Shown here piece after piece: positions 1 through 9,502 of a stretch of DNA of 21,703 bases. The position numbers and the translations under genes were made by a program. Origin of the DNA: JAYUDN01 sp043769645 (lineage in GTDB: Bacteria > Patescibacteriota > Gracilibacteria > BD1-5 > UBA2023); assembly GCA_043769645.1 (NCBI GenBank), contig JAYVJC010000030.1, forward strand, positions 1 through 21,703, written 5' to 3'. Under the pieces are notes generated by a model. It ran no database searches. It saw nothing but the letters and a program-made list of their open reading frames with translations, and was not told the DNA's origin. Numbering within the stretch: position 1 is the stretch's first letter; each line of letters starts with the position of its first letter.

Positions 1-83
1 AATGGATAATGGATAATGGATAATGGATAATGGATAATGGATAATGGATAATGGATAATGGATAATGGATAATGGATAATGGA
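1..83. repeat. 7-bp tandem repeat (minisatellite), unit AATGGAT
   Basis: Eleven perfect copies of AATGGAT plus six bases of a twelfth run from the first base of the window, so the array probably continues to the left. Because 7 is not a multiple of 3, the + strand hits TAA in every frame and cannot code. The complementary strand contains no stop codon in any frame and would read a repeating IHYPLSI heptapeptide, but no start or flanking ORF is seen to support coding. It lies downstream of the TPR lipoprotein gene. Confidence 0.95.
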
Positions 84-235
84 ATTGTATCGAAAAGAAA
101 GAGAAACACTATTTTTCATTTGGAGATTACTGAGAGCTGGATACTCGTATATTCTCATTCCTTAGTATCCTGGAATGGAAATCCCTCATCATACTGAATA
201 CTCAAAACGTAATATACGCTCGGTTCCGAAAGGAT
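84..235. other. Non-coding stretch downstream of TPR lipoprotein gene
   Basis: No convincing ORF is seen on either strand under code 25. The only structure noted is a 7-bp inverted repeat, GGATACT (139-145) and AGTATCC (164-170), with an 18-nt loop. It could form a weak hairpin after the minus-strand gene, but no T-run follows it, so I do not call it a terminator. Confidence 0.5.
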
Positions 236-1603
236 TTAGAGCTTTGTTAGAGCAATATATTCATCGAGCTCTATCCGGATGGAAGAGTCAGTTATTTTTG
301 CTCGTATCGCTTCAAGAGCCTGCTTGGCAATAGCAATATCTGCCGTATAGTAAAGAAGTATTGCTTGTTCAGCCTGAGCTTTCGTATTTTCTGGAGCGAG
401 TTTGAGAGCTTCATCGATCTCAACGACTGCTTCACTATATTTGCCAAGGTTTCGAAGTTCACGACCTCGTTCGGTATGGATCGAGGAAGAAGCAGGGAAA
501 AGTCGAAGCCCTTCCGAGGTCCATGCATAGGCTCGCACCCACTCATTCATGACTCCCGCGAGAGATGCTCCGATAACAAAATCATCTTCAAGTGCTTCCT
601 TTCTCTGGAGAATATGTGAGAGTACCTTGAGAGCTCAGTCAAAGTCATCCATCATGATATAGTTATATGCAAGTCGCCGTTCGAGAGAAATCTTATCACT
701 CGTATCCGTGAGAATAGCATTATTAAGATATAGGTTTGAGAGCGTATAGTCTCCAAGCGCAAAATAGACTTCTCCAAGTGCTATGATAGTATCAGTATCT
801 TTTGGAAAGAGCTCGAGGTAGTTCGTGAGCATATCCCGAGCTTTTTCATATTTCCCGAGGCCTTTATACGAGAAACCCAGCAGTTTCATCGCTTCTTTAT
901 AATCCGGACGTTTGAGAAGTATTTCTTCAGAGAGCACTTTTGAAGCCCGAAACATCCCCTGTTCAAAGAGTTTTGCCGCAATCAGCATATTCCGATAGTA
1001 AAAGTCGGGAGTTATTTTTGAATAATGAGTAGTAATCTCACGGAGATCAGTAATCTCTTTTCCAGTACCAGTACTTGCCATAATGGTGATGATACAGTTG
1101 TGTATCCCCGTATGACACGTATCCATAGCTTTATAATATTCGAGTTTTCCTTGATCGATCACGGTACGCTCCAAGGTCGAGCGTGTATCATGCTCTGTCT
1201 CATCGAAAAGAAGAGATTCGATATATTTATCTTGTTCTTCACTCGGAAGCTCTCGAAACGAAAGGTTTTGAAAATAAGAGTAGGATTCGCTCCAGTTTTT
1301 ATCTGCAAAGTATACATTCGCGATTTTTCTCTCTAGCATGCTATCCTTCCCGAGTTTTTCGAGAAGACTCAAGTACGTATTGAGAGCTTCCGTCGATTGG
1401 TTCCGAAGCGCCAGATAGTCAGCCTTTCGGATTTCATCGATATAGAGTCGTCGCTTCTTCGCAAAGGCGACCTTTTTTTCTTGTTCGAGAATAGGATTAT
1501 TTTTTGCTGATGGTGGTAATCTCAGGCTCGTATTCTCAGTAGGAGAAGAACAGCTTGAAATACACAAAAAAAAGAGAAGAAAGGGAAGATATCAAAATTT
1601 CAT
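236..1603 (-). CDS. TPR-repeat lipoprotein, 455 aa
   Basis: The protein starts MKFGYLPFLLFFLCISSC, a signal peptide with a lipobox (ISSC) predicting an exported, lipid-anchored protein. The rest is helical with TPR-like units: near residues 50-90 (ALNTYLSLLEKLG), 210-320 (GKYEKARDMLTNYLELFPKD, then FALGDYTLSNLYLNNAIL) and close to the end (LGKYSEAVVEIDEALKLAPE). TPR arrays are protein-binding scaffolds, so a role in envelope assembly or partner binding is inferred; no enzyme motif is seen. Two TGA codons are read as Gly (codon 4 and codon 323); a standard-code reading would split the gene at 635 and drop the signal peptide. The ATG at 1603 is chosen because only it restores a full lipoprotein signal. 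It is divergent from queA, with a -10-like TATAGA 9 nt upstream of the ATG. The stop is TAA. Confidence 0.85.
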
Positions 1604-1612
1604 ACGGGTAAT

Positions 1613-1618
1613 TCTATA
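1613..1618 (-). promoter_or_regulatory. -10 box of the TPR lipoprotein gene
   Basis: On the minus strand TATAGA ends 9 nt before the ATG at 1603, so transcription would start within a few bases of the start codon. A TTGATT about 14 nt further upstream could serve as a weak -35. It lies inside one arm of an inverted repeat. Confidence 0.4.
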
Positions 1619-1629
1619 GAAAAAGTAGG

Positions 1630-1694
1630 AAGAATCAACTGGGAGATGGATGTCAGAAAGAAATATATTCACCCCCTCACAGTAGTTGATTCTT
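1630..1694. repeat. 11-bp inverted repeat between divergent promoters
   Basis: AAGAATCAACT at 1630-1640 is repeated exactly in inverted orientation as AGTTGATTCTT at 1684-1694, 43 nt apart. The two arms lie at similar distances upstream of the divergent TPR lipoprotein start (1603) and queA start (1735). It could be a pair of operator half-sites or a chance repeat. No T-run makes it a terminator for either gene. Confidence 0.5.
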
Positions 1695-1699
1695 TTTTG

Positions 1700-1727
1700 T
1701 TGCACTCTGATTTCTTTTTTTTATACT
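1700..1727 (+). promoter_or_regulatory. queA promoter, leaderless configuration
   Basis: A -35 TTGCAC (1700-1705) and a -10 TATACT (1722-1727) are separated by 16 nt. The queA ATG at 1735 is 8 nt after the -10 box, so the expected transcription start falls on or next to the start codon. Confidence 0.65.
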
Positions 1728-1734
1728 TCGCCTT

Positions 1735-2889
1735 ATGACTCACTCCTACCAACTCGCTCTCTATGACTATGAGCTTCCTCCAGAGCTCATCGCACAATCT
1801 TCAGTACAACCTCACCATAACTCGAGACTGCTCATGGTCGACCGATACTCAGGAAAAATTCAAGAAGAATCTCTTTGTTGGGACCTCGATACTCTTATTC
1901 CGAAAAATCGAGTTCTTTTTTTCAATAATTCTAAAGTTATGCGAGCTCGACTCGAGTTCCCGAATTTGATCGTAAAAAACAAAAGAGGTCTAAAAAAGGA
2001 AATAAAAAATGCAGAAATATTTTTTCTTTCTCTTAAAACTGAAGATACCTTTGAGGCTCTCGTTTGTCCAGGGAAGGCGTTTCAAGTTGGGAATTCATTT
2101 ACTATTGATGATCGGATATTTGAGGTTATCGGTATAACCGATGCGGGTCGGCTCCTCAGGCTCCATGGAGGAAGAATACCCGAGTTTTTTGAATCCTATG
2201 GATCCCTCCCCCTTCCTCCCTATATTGCGTATTCAAAAGAGAAAGAAAAAGATTATCAGAGTGTCTATGCAGAAAAGCTAGGATCCGTAGCAGCACCGAC
2301 CGCATCACTTCACTTCACAAATGAACTTCTCGATAAACTCCCTCATAAAAAACAACTGATAACGCTTCATGTCGGGCTCGGAACATTTCAGGGAGTAAAG
2401 ACAGAAGATATTCGAGATTATTCTATCCATGAAGAGCTGGTCGAAGTTTCTCTCTCTATTTTTGAAACTATTGCGAATCTTCGCTCTTCTGGTAAGGTCA
2501 TCCTCGCCGTAGGTACAACCGTCTGTCGAAGCCTCGAAAGTCTTCCATACATCTGGAAAATACTCCCCGAAGACGTCCGGAAATCATTTCCCCAGAAGAC
2601 TCAGGACTTCTGGGACTCTATGAAGGCGATCGATCAAAGTTTTGTGACCGAATACGTTCTCCTTGATGACTATATACGTTTCTCGACTCGAATCTATATC
2701 TATGAGGGATTCCACTTCGAGATCGTAGAAGATCTGATTACAAACTTTCACCTCCCCAAGTCGAGCCTGCTCATGCTCATATCAAGTCTCCTTACAAGAA
2801 CACATACAAGGGCACTCTATGAACATGCAATTCGAGAAAAATATCGATTTTTTAGCTTCTGAGATGCAATGTATATACGATGAAAATAG
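1735..2889 (+). CDS. queA: S-adenosylmethionine:tRNA ribosyltransferase-isomerase (QueA), 384 aa
   Basis: QueA transfers and isomerises the ribosyl moiety of SAM onto preQ1 at tRNA position 34, giving epoxyqueuosine in the queuosine pathway. Family motifs seen in order are YELPPELIAQ at the start, RDYSIHEELVEV and HVGLGTFQGV in the middle, AVGTTVCRSLES, and NFHLPKSSLLML toward the end. AAPTASLHF has Ser where most homologues have Gly (AAPTAGLHF). The C-terminal motif normally YRF-F/Y-SYGDAM reads YRFFSF-TGA-DAM, so TGA sits exactly on the conserved Gly. A second TGA follows six codons later and the stop is TAG at 2887. A standard-code reading would end the protein nine residues early at 2862. 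Length is normal for the family (about 340-390). It is probably transcribed alone from a leaderless promoter. Confidence 0.96.
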
Positions 2890-2937
2890 AGAAATCGCAA
2901 GTAAGAATTTCAAATTCATTTCGCTCTCAAAAATATT

Positions 2938-2946
2938 TGGTATAAT
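2938..2946 (+). promoter_or_regulatory. Extended -10 promoter of the lipoprotein-galU pair
   Basis: TGGTATAAT matches the extended -10 consensus TGnTATAAT. No good -35 is visible, which is usual for extended -10 promoters. The ATG at 2968 lies 21 nt downstream, giving an expected leader of about 15 nt. Confidence 0.65.
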
Positions 2947-2967
2947 GCAATATATTCTTTTATTTCT

Positions 2968-3630
2968 ATGAAGTATATTGTATCGTTTCTCGCGCTCCTT
3001 ACGCTCGTAAGTTGTAGCAGTAGCAAGGAACCAGAGAGTTTGTTACTTCCTCATGCTCCCAAAAAAATATATACCAACGTCTACGACAAGGCGCTCGGTA
3101 CGATTTCCCGTAAGGTACGATCGAATCAGGAATTTGTGCGCTGTATGGATCAATCCGTAAATTCTTGTATTTCGAGCTCAGTGATGCTCATGGCTCGTGG
3201 ATCAAAAGACGTTCGTATGTGCAACGAGCTCACTGATATCGATGTTCGAAATGCCTGTCGACAATCTATCACCATCCTCAATGCACGAGAAGAAAAAAAT
3301 ATAAAACTTTGTGATACTCTTGAAACTGGAAAAACTGCGTGTCGTGGTGAAATATTGACCCTTCTCGCCTCAGAAAAGAAAGACATAAAACTTTGTGAAG
3401 AGATTACTGGATCTGGATCGGTAGAGAATACGGAAGGACAGGCTTTTACGGCGGAAAGTGATTGTAAAATGCAAGTACTCAGCCTCATGGCTTCAGTGAA
3501 TGTGAAAGACTGTGATAGTATCAAATGAGAAGTTCAAAAAGATATGTGTGTACGAAGCGTCGAGCAAAGAAAACGATCCTACAATACAACATCAGGGGGG
3601 AAAACTTCATCAGCCCCCACTATCCAATAA
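2968..3630 (+). CDS. Cys-repeat lipoprotein, 220 aa
   Basis: The signal peptide MKYIVSFLALLTLVSC ends in a lipobox (LVSC, Cys16), so the protein is predicted to be lipid-anchored outside the membrane. The rest contains ten further cysteines in a regular pattern: repeated units in which two Cys bracket 7-11 residues (22 in one degenerate copy), followed by a 15-17-residue linker to the next unit. Linkers share a pattern such as QSITILNAREEKNIKLC and GEILTLLASEKKDIKLC. An even number of Cys suggests five disulfides. One TGA (3526) is read as Gly; reading through it adds the last Cys and a low-complexity, Ser/Thr-rich tail to TAA at 3628. I do not recognise the family and infer only a surface role. 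galU follows after 3 nt, so they are probably cotranscribed. Confidence 0.85.
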
Positions 3631-3633
3631 TGT

Positions 3634-4527
3634 ATGAAGCCTATCATTACTAAGTGTATAATTCCTGCTGCTGGATTTGGGACAAGGTTTCTGCCCGCGA
3701 CCAAAGCCCAACCGAAAGAGATGCTTCCTATCGTCGATAAACCTGTGATCCAATACCTCGTAGAAGAGGCGGTTTCGGCAGGGATTACGGATATCATAAT
3801 CGTCACCGGTCGGGGAAAGCGTTCGATCGAAGATCACTTCGATATGTCGTTCGAGCTCGAAAAAACGCTGGTCGAAAAGGGGAAGATCAAAGAACTCGAG
3901 GAAGTCGAAAAAATCTCGAATCTTGCTCGTATTGCCTATGTCCGTCAGCCCGTTCCGCGTGGTGATGGGGATGCACTTCTAAGAGCTCGAGCGCTCGTGG
4001 GGAACGAACCATGCCTCGTCCTCTTTGGAGATGACCTCATCCGAGGAGAACACTCTGGAGCCGAGCAACTCGTCGAAGCCTATGAGAAAAAACGATGTCC
4101 CATCATCGCACTCGAGAAAATCACAGATAAACGAGTTTCCTCCTATGGAATTTTTGAACCTGAGTCTTCAGATGGTCGACTCCATAAGATGAAGCGGTTT
4201 CTCGAGAAACCACAACCTACAGAAACAAGTTCGAGACTTGGTGTTATCGGAAAGTATATTATCACACCAGAGGTATTTGACTATCTTGAAATGGAGGGAG
4301 CTTGAGCGAGTAAAGATGGTGAAATACGCCTCGCGGATGCTTTTTCTCGAATGGTGAAAGACCAGAGCATCTATGGCCTCGAGATGGAGTGAGAGCGGTA
4401 TGATACAGGGGATAAATTCGGATTTCTGAAGGCGACGATTGACTACGCCCTCGCCCGGGAGTGACTCGGAAACGAACTCCTGACATTTCTCAAGAAACGA
4501 ATCGAGAAAACGGAAACCCCGAAGTAG
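3634..4527 (+). CDS. galU: UTP-glucose-1-phosphate uridylyltransferase (GalU), 297 aa
   Basis: GalU makes UDP-glucose from UTP and glucose-1-phosphate, feeding cell-surface glycan and nucleotide-sugar synthesis. The N-terminal nucleotide-binding signature AAGFGTRFLPATKAQPKEML and KPVIQYLVEEA (residues about 11-45) is typical of bacterial GalU/GtaB, as are VRQPVPRGDGDALLRA, LVLFGDDL and the C-terminal RYDTGDKFGFLKATIDYAL. Three TGA codons (4303, 4390, 4462) are read as Gly. The one at 4390 falls on the conserved Gly of the family motif EG-x-RYD-x-G. The stop is TAG at 4525, giving the normal family length; a standard-code reading would lose the last 74 residues. The catalytic regions look intact. 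It is directly downstream of the Cys-repeat lipoprotein gene. Confidence 0.96.
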
Positions 4528-4684
4528 AATATATAGAGAATTCTCACTTAAATTCGATGATTAGTGTATCATCCTGACATCATAATAAGTTCAAGATAAT
4601 AATAGTGAATGATTCAGTATAATGAATTAAGAATAGAAGAATGGTATATGCTGATGTAACGAAAACCGTAGGGCATATTTTTAT
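4528..4684. other. AT-rich intergenic region after galU
   Basis: No supported gene. It contains a TATAAT at 4618-4623 that could be a second, more distant promoter for the downstream large gene or drive a 27-codon ORF (ATG at 4641) that I cannot support. A short palindrome GAGAATTCTC follows galU, without a T-run. Confidence 0.4.
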
Positions 4685-4712
4685 TTGTCTTTTAAGAGAA
4701 AATAGTTATAAT
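4685..4712 (+). promoter_or_regulatory. Promoter of the 1370-aa protein gene
   Basis: A -35 TTGTCT (4685-4690) and a perfect -10 TATAAT (4707-4712) are spaced by 16 nt. The expected start of transcription is near 4719, giving a leader of about 15 nt to the ATG at 4734. No Shine-Dalgarno sequence is visible in this leader. Confidence 0.65.
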
Positions 4713-4733
4713 ATAAACAAATAAACCTCGCAT

Positions 4734-7700
4734 ATGTCAAATGGCTGACCCAACACATGAACTCCGGAATCAGCCGAAGCCATGCCTACTAAAAAAGAGA
4801 GAAGTATCAACGCTACCGGGCTCCTGAAGGCAGCTATCGAACGAGAGCTCGGATCCCCCATAGATCCGAAAAAATACGATAACTATATCGCTAAAAATGA
4901 CTCGGTCATCAATAATATCCGCGGGAATATCGACGACCTTCGCGGTTTTAGTGATGAGGATTGGTCTGGTATAACCGATGAAGACGTTACCAAGATCAAA
5001 AATGAAATACTGATTCGCGAAAGCATGATCAAATCGTGTCAGGATCTTGTTATCAACCGGAAAAAACTCACGGACCGAGTTCGATCTCGATTCCCAGGAA
5101 TCTGAAAAATCCCAGACTGGCAGCGGAAATTTGTTGATGCAATTGCCGGAATGGATGAAACCGTTCTCTACAATACCTTCCTCCATGCACCAAGGATGAA
5201 ACAGTTGGTTCGTTCCACCTTTCCTGACTTTCATGACGATGATATCGAACGAAACTTTGAGAAGATATTTTTCGATATCGGCACCGTCGGAAATGCAACC
5301 AATGAAGCACTCGTAAAGAAAATACATCGAGAGTATGAGCGGTATGGTGTCCCTCCGAGCAAAGAAAAAATAGCCTACCTTCTCGATATATATAAAGGTA
5401 CCTCTGTACAAAGAAAAAAAGAGGTGCTGAGTGCTATCGGAGCTACCTTATCACTTGGATACGCTATAGACAATGGAATAATCACTGATCAATATCTCGA
5501 GTGATTCGCTCGAACCAACTTCGGAGAGCTCTATGAGAAACTCACTCCCGAACAAAAAAAAGCCTTCAAGAATAATCTCAAATCCAAAAAAGAACTCACC
5601 GTCAGCATCGATGAACTCGATGATGCGAACCTCGAAAAGGTATTCGGTCCGAAAGTACTCGAAAGACTTGCAGAAGATATCGCCGCGGATCTCAGTGTGA
5701 ATAAGAAAGAAGTGAATATCCCGAAGTGAGGTGTGATGGAAAAGATAAAAGAAGAGCTCGAAAAGCAGTGAAAAACTGACTGGGATATCCATACCGAGTT
5801 TCTCAGATACGTAGAGCAAAACCTCCGAACTCAGGATCGATCCAAGTGCACTATCGAAAATATCGGAAATCTTAAAGATGGCTCAGTGATAGTGTTCGGA
5901 GAGTGAGAAAATGCAAAGTACCTGAGACTCTCAGCAACAACAGGTGATGACGGTCTCCCTCTTGATGTGTACAATGGAGCTGAGGCATGAGTCCGAATCG
6001 AGTGACTTCCCGTGCAGAATGGGAGGATTACCGGCTCAGAACGCAGTGAGCTCTCTTATGACCACTTCTATGACCTCCTCTCAAAAGGAGGTGGATCAAC
6101 CGTACTTTCGAAAGAAGAATTTCAGGCAAAACTTACAACTGAATCAAGCGAAGCTGGAAAGGAGGGAAAACTCTACGATGCTAGACACCTTGAAGGTGGT
6201 GATGCGACAGCTACCAATATAAAAGATAAAATAGATCTCATAGACTCTGCGTGAATTGAGTATGGTTTTAAAGAGTGAACTTTTTTTATCGCTCCTGGTA
6301 AAGAGGATGGAAAAACTTCCGATGAGATATGGAAAGTACATAAAATCCACGGAGATCAGATAGACCTTATGAATGCGAACTGAGGGATCGATGCGAACCT
6401 TCCTATCAACGGCGTATTTAAGGTACTAGAAACATCGGGAAGCTTCAAAAGGATCGGCATAATACAAAGTGATGATGAATTTTTAAGTAAGCTTACGGAT
6501 TCTGGGATTCCTCATGAAACTAAGATTGACGGCGGAAAGCTCGTCCATGAGAAAGATGATGGTCACGGAACGAAAAAGAAACATACACTATCTATCCTTA
6601 CTGGAAAAGGAGATAAGGGGCATATTCGACTTGAAAAGATAGCAGGCGGACTCATCACCTTTCGCGAAGAAAAGAAGTCAGGAACTAAAGATGAAATCTT
6701 ATCATACGCAGAGAAAAATGGGGAATCAGCTACTCTAAAAGAGTACTATAGTGAACCAAAAAAACTCACCTATCAAGCATTTATTGAATACTTAAAGAAT
6801 AATAAATTCGAAGAAGCCCAGGAAGACTATTTAAAAGCCCCGGAAAGTGATAATCATCATGGCGAACACGAACACTCTCATCTAGAAGGAAGCTTCTGGA
6901 GTCGGGTTGGGAAAATGCAGAATTTCTCGAGTATCTGGAAGGGATTCGAGATGATTACCCATAGTATCGAACATACGCTCGAGAAGGGTTCGAAGCTCGA
7001 TGCCGCGAAGTTTGCCCTTGGAACATCAAATTTTCTCCACCTTCCGGAAACTATCAAGGCTCAGCTCTATGCAGATATCGTCGATGGGAGCAAGGAAATC
7101 GTCGAGAAGTACCAGAAAAAGATTCAGAATCTCCCAGGACCAAGCCAACGCATAAAGTGTATCCATATCGTACATAATACGGATGCACGACCAGAGGAAG
7201 TGATGGCGGCCATAGGATTTATGGTGAGTAGTTATGGACACCTCTATGCAGAAGATAATAAACACTATCAATCCGTCGTGACGAAGAAGAGACTCGAAAC
7301 CAAGATTGATGGGACATATGCGTACCTTGATGCATTCATACGAAGTACCCGTATGCCAGCTCGGGAAGGGAAACCCGCATATATCTACTGGAGGTTAAAG
7401 GCGTACGAGAAGGCTCGACAAGAAGCTGGAACCGAAGGAGAACCAGCCGAAGAACAACTCCTCCATGCATTATTTAAATCTATCGATGGAAATCCTGATG
7501 AGTTTCCCTATGCAGCGAGTGTCGTCAAAGCCATCTGAGGTCCAGGAGGATTCGAAAAGATGTGGAAATTCGACTGAACAAAAAATGCCATCCAGAAGGG
7601 TCGTGATCAAACCACTATGGTTAACGCTCAGTGACGTCTGAATAAAGCAGTAGGATACCTTGCTACTCACGAAATATATAAAGCGATGGGGTCGATGGAA

Positions 7701-8846
7701 CTCGTAGCCAAGAAAAATAAATCACCAAAATTCCAGGCTATGCCATTTATCTGGGCAGTGGGTGGATTTACGAAGTATGCGTCTGGACAAGCTATCCAAG
7801 ATCTCAAAAACTACGGGGAAAATGGATATTCTTTCCACGCTTTTGCATTCCTACGAACGGAAGAAGATAATACAACCTATAAAGAAACCGTTCGACTCGC
7901 TCTCGGAGAACTCGAAAAACAAGGAAGAATCGGCAAATGAGTACTCGAAGAATTTGATGAAATCGTCAGTCGCATCAAGCATACAGGGAAACCAAAAGAA
8001 AAAACGAATACACCAGAGATGGACCTCATGAGATTCTGGCAAAAATACCAATGAGCAGGACTGCATGATATGCTTCAGAATACGAATGGATGGCTTACTA
8101 AAGTCTCAAAACAAAAAAATGAACACGCAGTCAAGTATAGAGAGAAGTTGACTGGAGCACACCTAATGCTACTTCATAATGCCAGTGTCCCCTCTGGTGA
8201 ACTTGGAGCCGACTGGTATGATGAACATGGATACGAAAGTCTGATTATGGGTTCTAACGAAGATGGTCTCAAGACTCTCGAATCAAATCTCATCAAGATA
8301 AAGTTCCTAGGAACCAACCGTTGAGGAAGACCTATGAATCGTGATGATAAAGATAAAATCTGGAATTATGTAAAAAACTATATGACCAGTAATAAGGGAT
8401 TACGAGATATGAATATGTTTCTTTGAGATGAAGCTCTCCAGAAAGAACAATTTATGGTCCATCGAGCTGAATTATTTAAAACTTTTGCATGATTTGTGAG
8501 TGCTAGTGAAGTAAAGGATCCAGCTGATATAAATCGACTTATCAATAGTCCAGAATATGAGTACTATAAGGACTTTGAAGCTATGGGAATAGATCCGCGT
8601 TGAATTTTTAATTACGAAACTGCTGCAAAAAATGCAGAATCAGATTATCAAAACTGGAAAAATAATAGATCAGTGTGAGGATCAGAAAAAAAGGTCAATA
8701 CCGTTCTCGAGCAGATACAATGAAGAGCAGCAGGTACTTCTGGAGCAAATCTTCGGGAAGACCAATGGCATGATAGAGACGATACGAAGGGTGACGGAAC
8801 TCCATCGAAGCCTCAGCTTGATGGTCTCAATGAATGAAGTAACTAA
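4734..8846 (+). CDS. Large protein of unknown function, 1370 aa
   Basis: One continuous reading frame under code 25 with no TAA or TAG for 1370 codons and 24 in-frame TGA codons (Gly), ending at TAA 8844. Under the standard code it falls into about a dozen fragments. I do not recognise a family. No signal peptide and no convincing membrane segment is seen, so a cytoplasmic protein is likely. The N-terminal part (to about residue 390) is charged and helical. A middle part (about 390-640) is richer in Gly and beta-like segments (GDDGLPLDVYNGAEAGVRIE; GTFFIAPGKEDGKTSDEIWK). A His-rich linker lies at residues 706-716 (DNHHGEHEHSH), followed by a helical second half and a polar, Gly/Asp-rich C-terminal tail. 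The ATG at 4734 fits the promoter; ATG 4782 is an alternative that drops 16 residues, including two TGA codons. It forms its own transcription unit and is convergent with yraN. Confidence 0.88.
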
Positions 8847-9042
8847 CTATATAGTGTTTGTAAATTATCATTTCAAGCGAATTTTTTCTACCTTCTTTTG
8901 AAAATGGAGAGAAACTATAGTTCACCATAGAGGTAGAAATCTACTTCCGATATTCTAAACGGTAGCATAAGTTAAAGATTTCTCACCCTTTCGTTTCACT
9001 TCAAGGATTCGAAATGACTATTTTTTAGAATATAAAAAGTAT
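8847..9042. other. Convergent intergenic region
   Basis: It lies between the large + strand gene and yraN on the minus strand. No ORF longer than about 20 codons is credible. A short palindrome, GTAGAAATCTAC, is too small to call a terminator. Confidence 0.4.
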
Positions 9043-9411
9043 CTAGAGTTCCACTCCTCTGACATGCCAGATACGGTGGCCGTCTCTGCCATCCTCTCGA
9101 TCCATGATCGCAATAAAGTCTACCCTGATACGCTCAAAGTCGACTTTTTGTTGGTTGATATACATCATAATCGCGCGTTTCAAAGACTGTCGCTTTGTAC
9201 GATTAAAGGTATCGAGTGGGTGAGCGAAGTGATCATCCTTTCGCTTACGAACCTCTATAAAAACAGTATATCACCCCGAGGAAGCGATGATATCTATCTC
9301 CCCTCCATGAACCGAGTAATTCGTGGCGATGATATCGTATCCTCGCTCTTGGAGGTATCGTATCGCGATTACCTCGCCAGCATCACCGATCTGACGTTTC
9401 GTTTGGGGCAT
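9043..9411 (-). CDS. yraN: YraN/UPF0102 family nuclease-like protein, 122 aa
   Basis: YraN proteins have a restriction-endonuclease-like fold; their cellular role is not firmly established. Seen in order are the N-terminal GDAGEVIAIRYLQERGYDII, NYSVHGGEIDIIA, FIEVRKRKDDHFAHPLDTFN with the E-V-R/K part of the PD-(D/E)xK site, K-x-x-x-x-x-x-A before a helix, and FERIRVDFIAIM. One TGA (in IASSG-G-YTVFIE) is read as Gly; a standard-code reading cuts the protein before its catalytic strand. Arg replaces Lys in the E-x-K motif, as also happens in E. coli YraN (VEVRYR). The stop is TAG. The length is normal for the family. It follows the Ig/FN3-like surface protein gene by about 91 nt and has its own promoter in that gap. 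Confidence 0.9.
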
Positions 9412-9439
9412 AGTACTTTCATAAGAAAGGATTCTCTAT

Positions 9440-9468
9440 GGTATAGTCGTTTGAGATTGTTGAGACAA
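9440..9468 (-). promoter_or_regulatory. yraN promoter
   Basis: On the minus strand a -35 TTGTCT (9468-9463) and a -10 TATACC (9445-9440) are spaced by 17 nt, in the gap between the upstream surface-protein gene and yraN. The ATG at 9411 is 28 nt downstream of the -10 box. Confidence 0.5.
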
Positions 9469-9502
9469 TTTCATCACTGTATTCAATATTTTACGAAAAG
9501 AA

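Noticed and set aside
1..83. CRISPR array
   Set aside because: The repeats are 7 bp and contiguous with no spacers, and no cas gene is present.
1735..4527. TGA as tryptophan (code 4) or as selenocysteine
   Set aside because: The aligned conserved residues are Gly, Trp is encoded by TGG, and the TGA number is far too high for selenocysteine.
4770..5411. 213-codon minus-strand ORF
   Set aside because: It is antisense to the large + strand gene. The + frame continues far beyond it on both sides, and the minus product looks like a random shadow.
4734..8846. A run of separate small genes or a decayed pseudogene
   Set aside because: The fragments share a single frame, are separated only by TGA and never by TAA or TAG, and similar TGA codons occur in intact housekeeping genes here.
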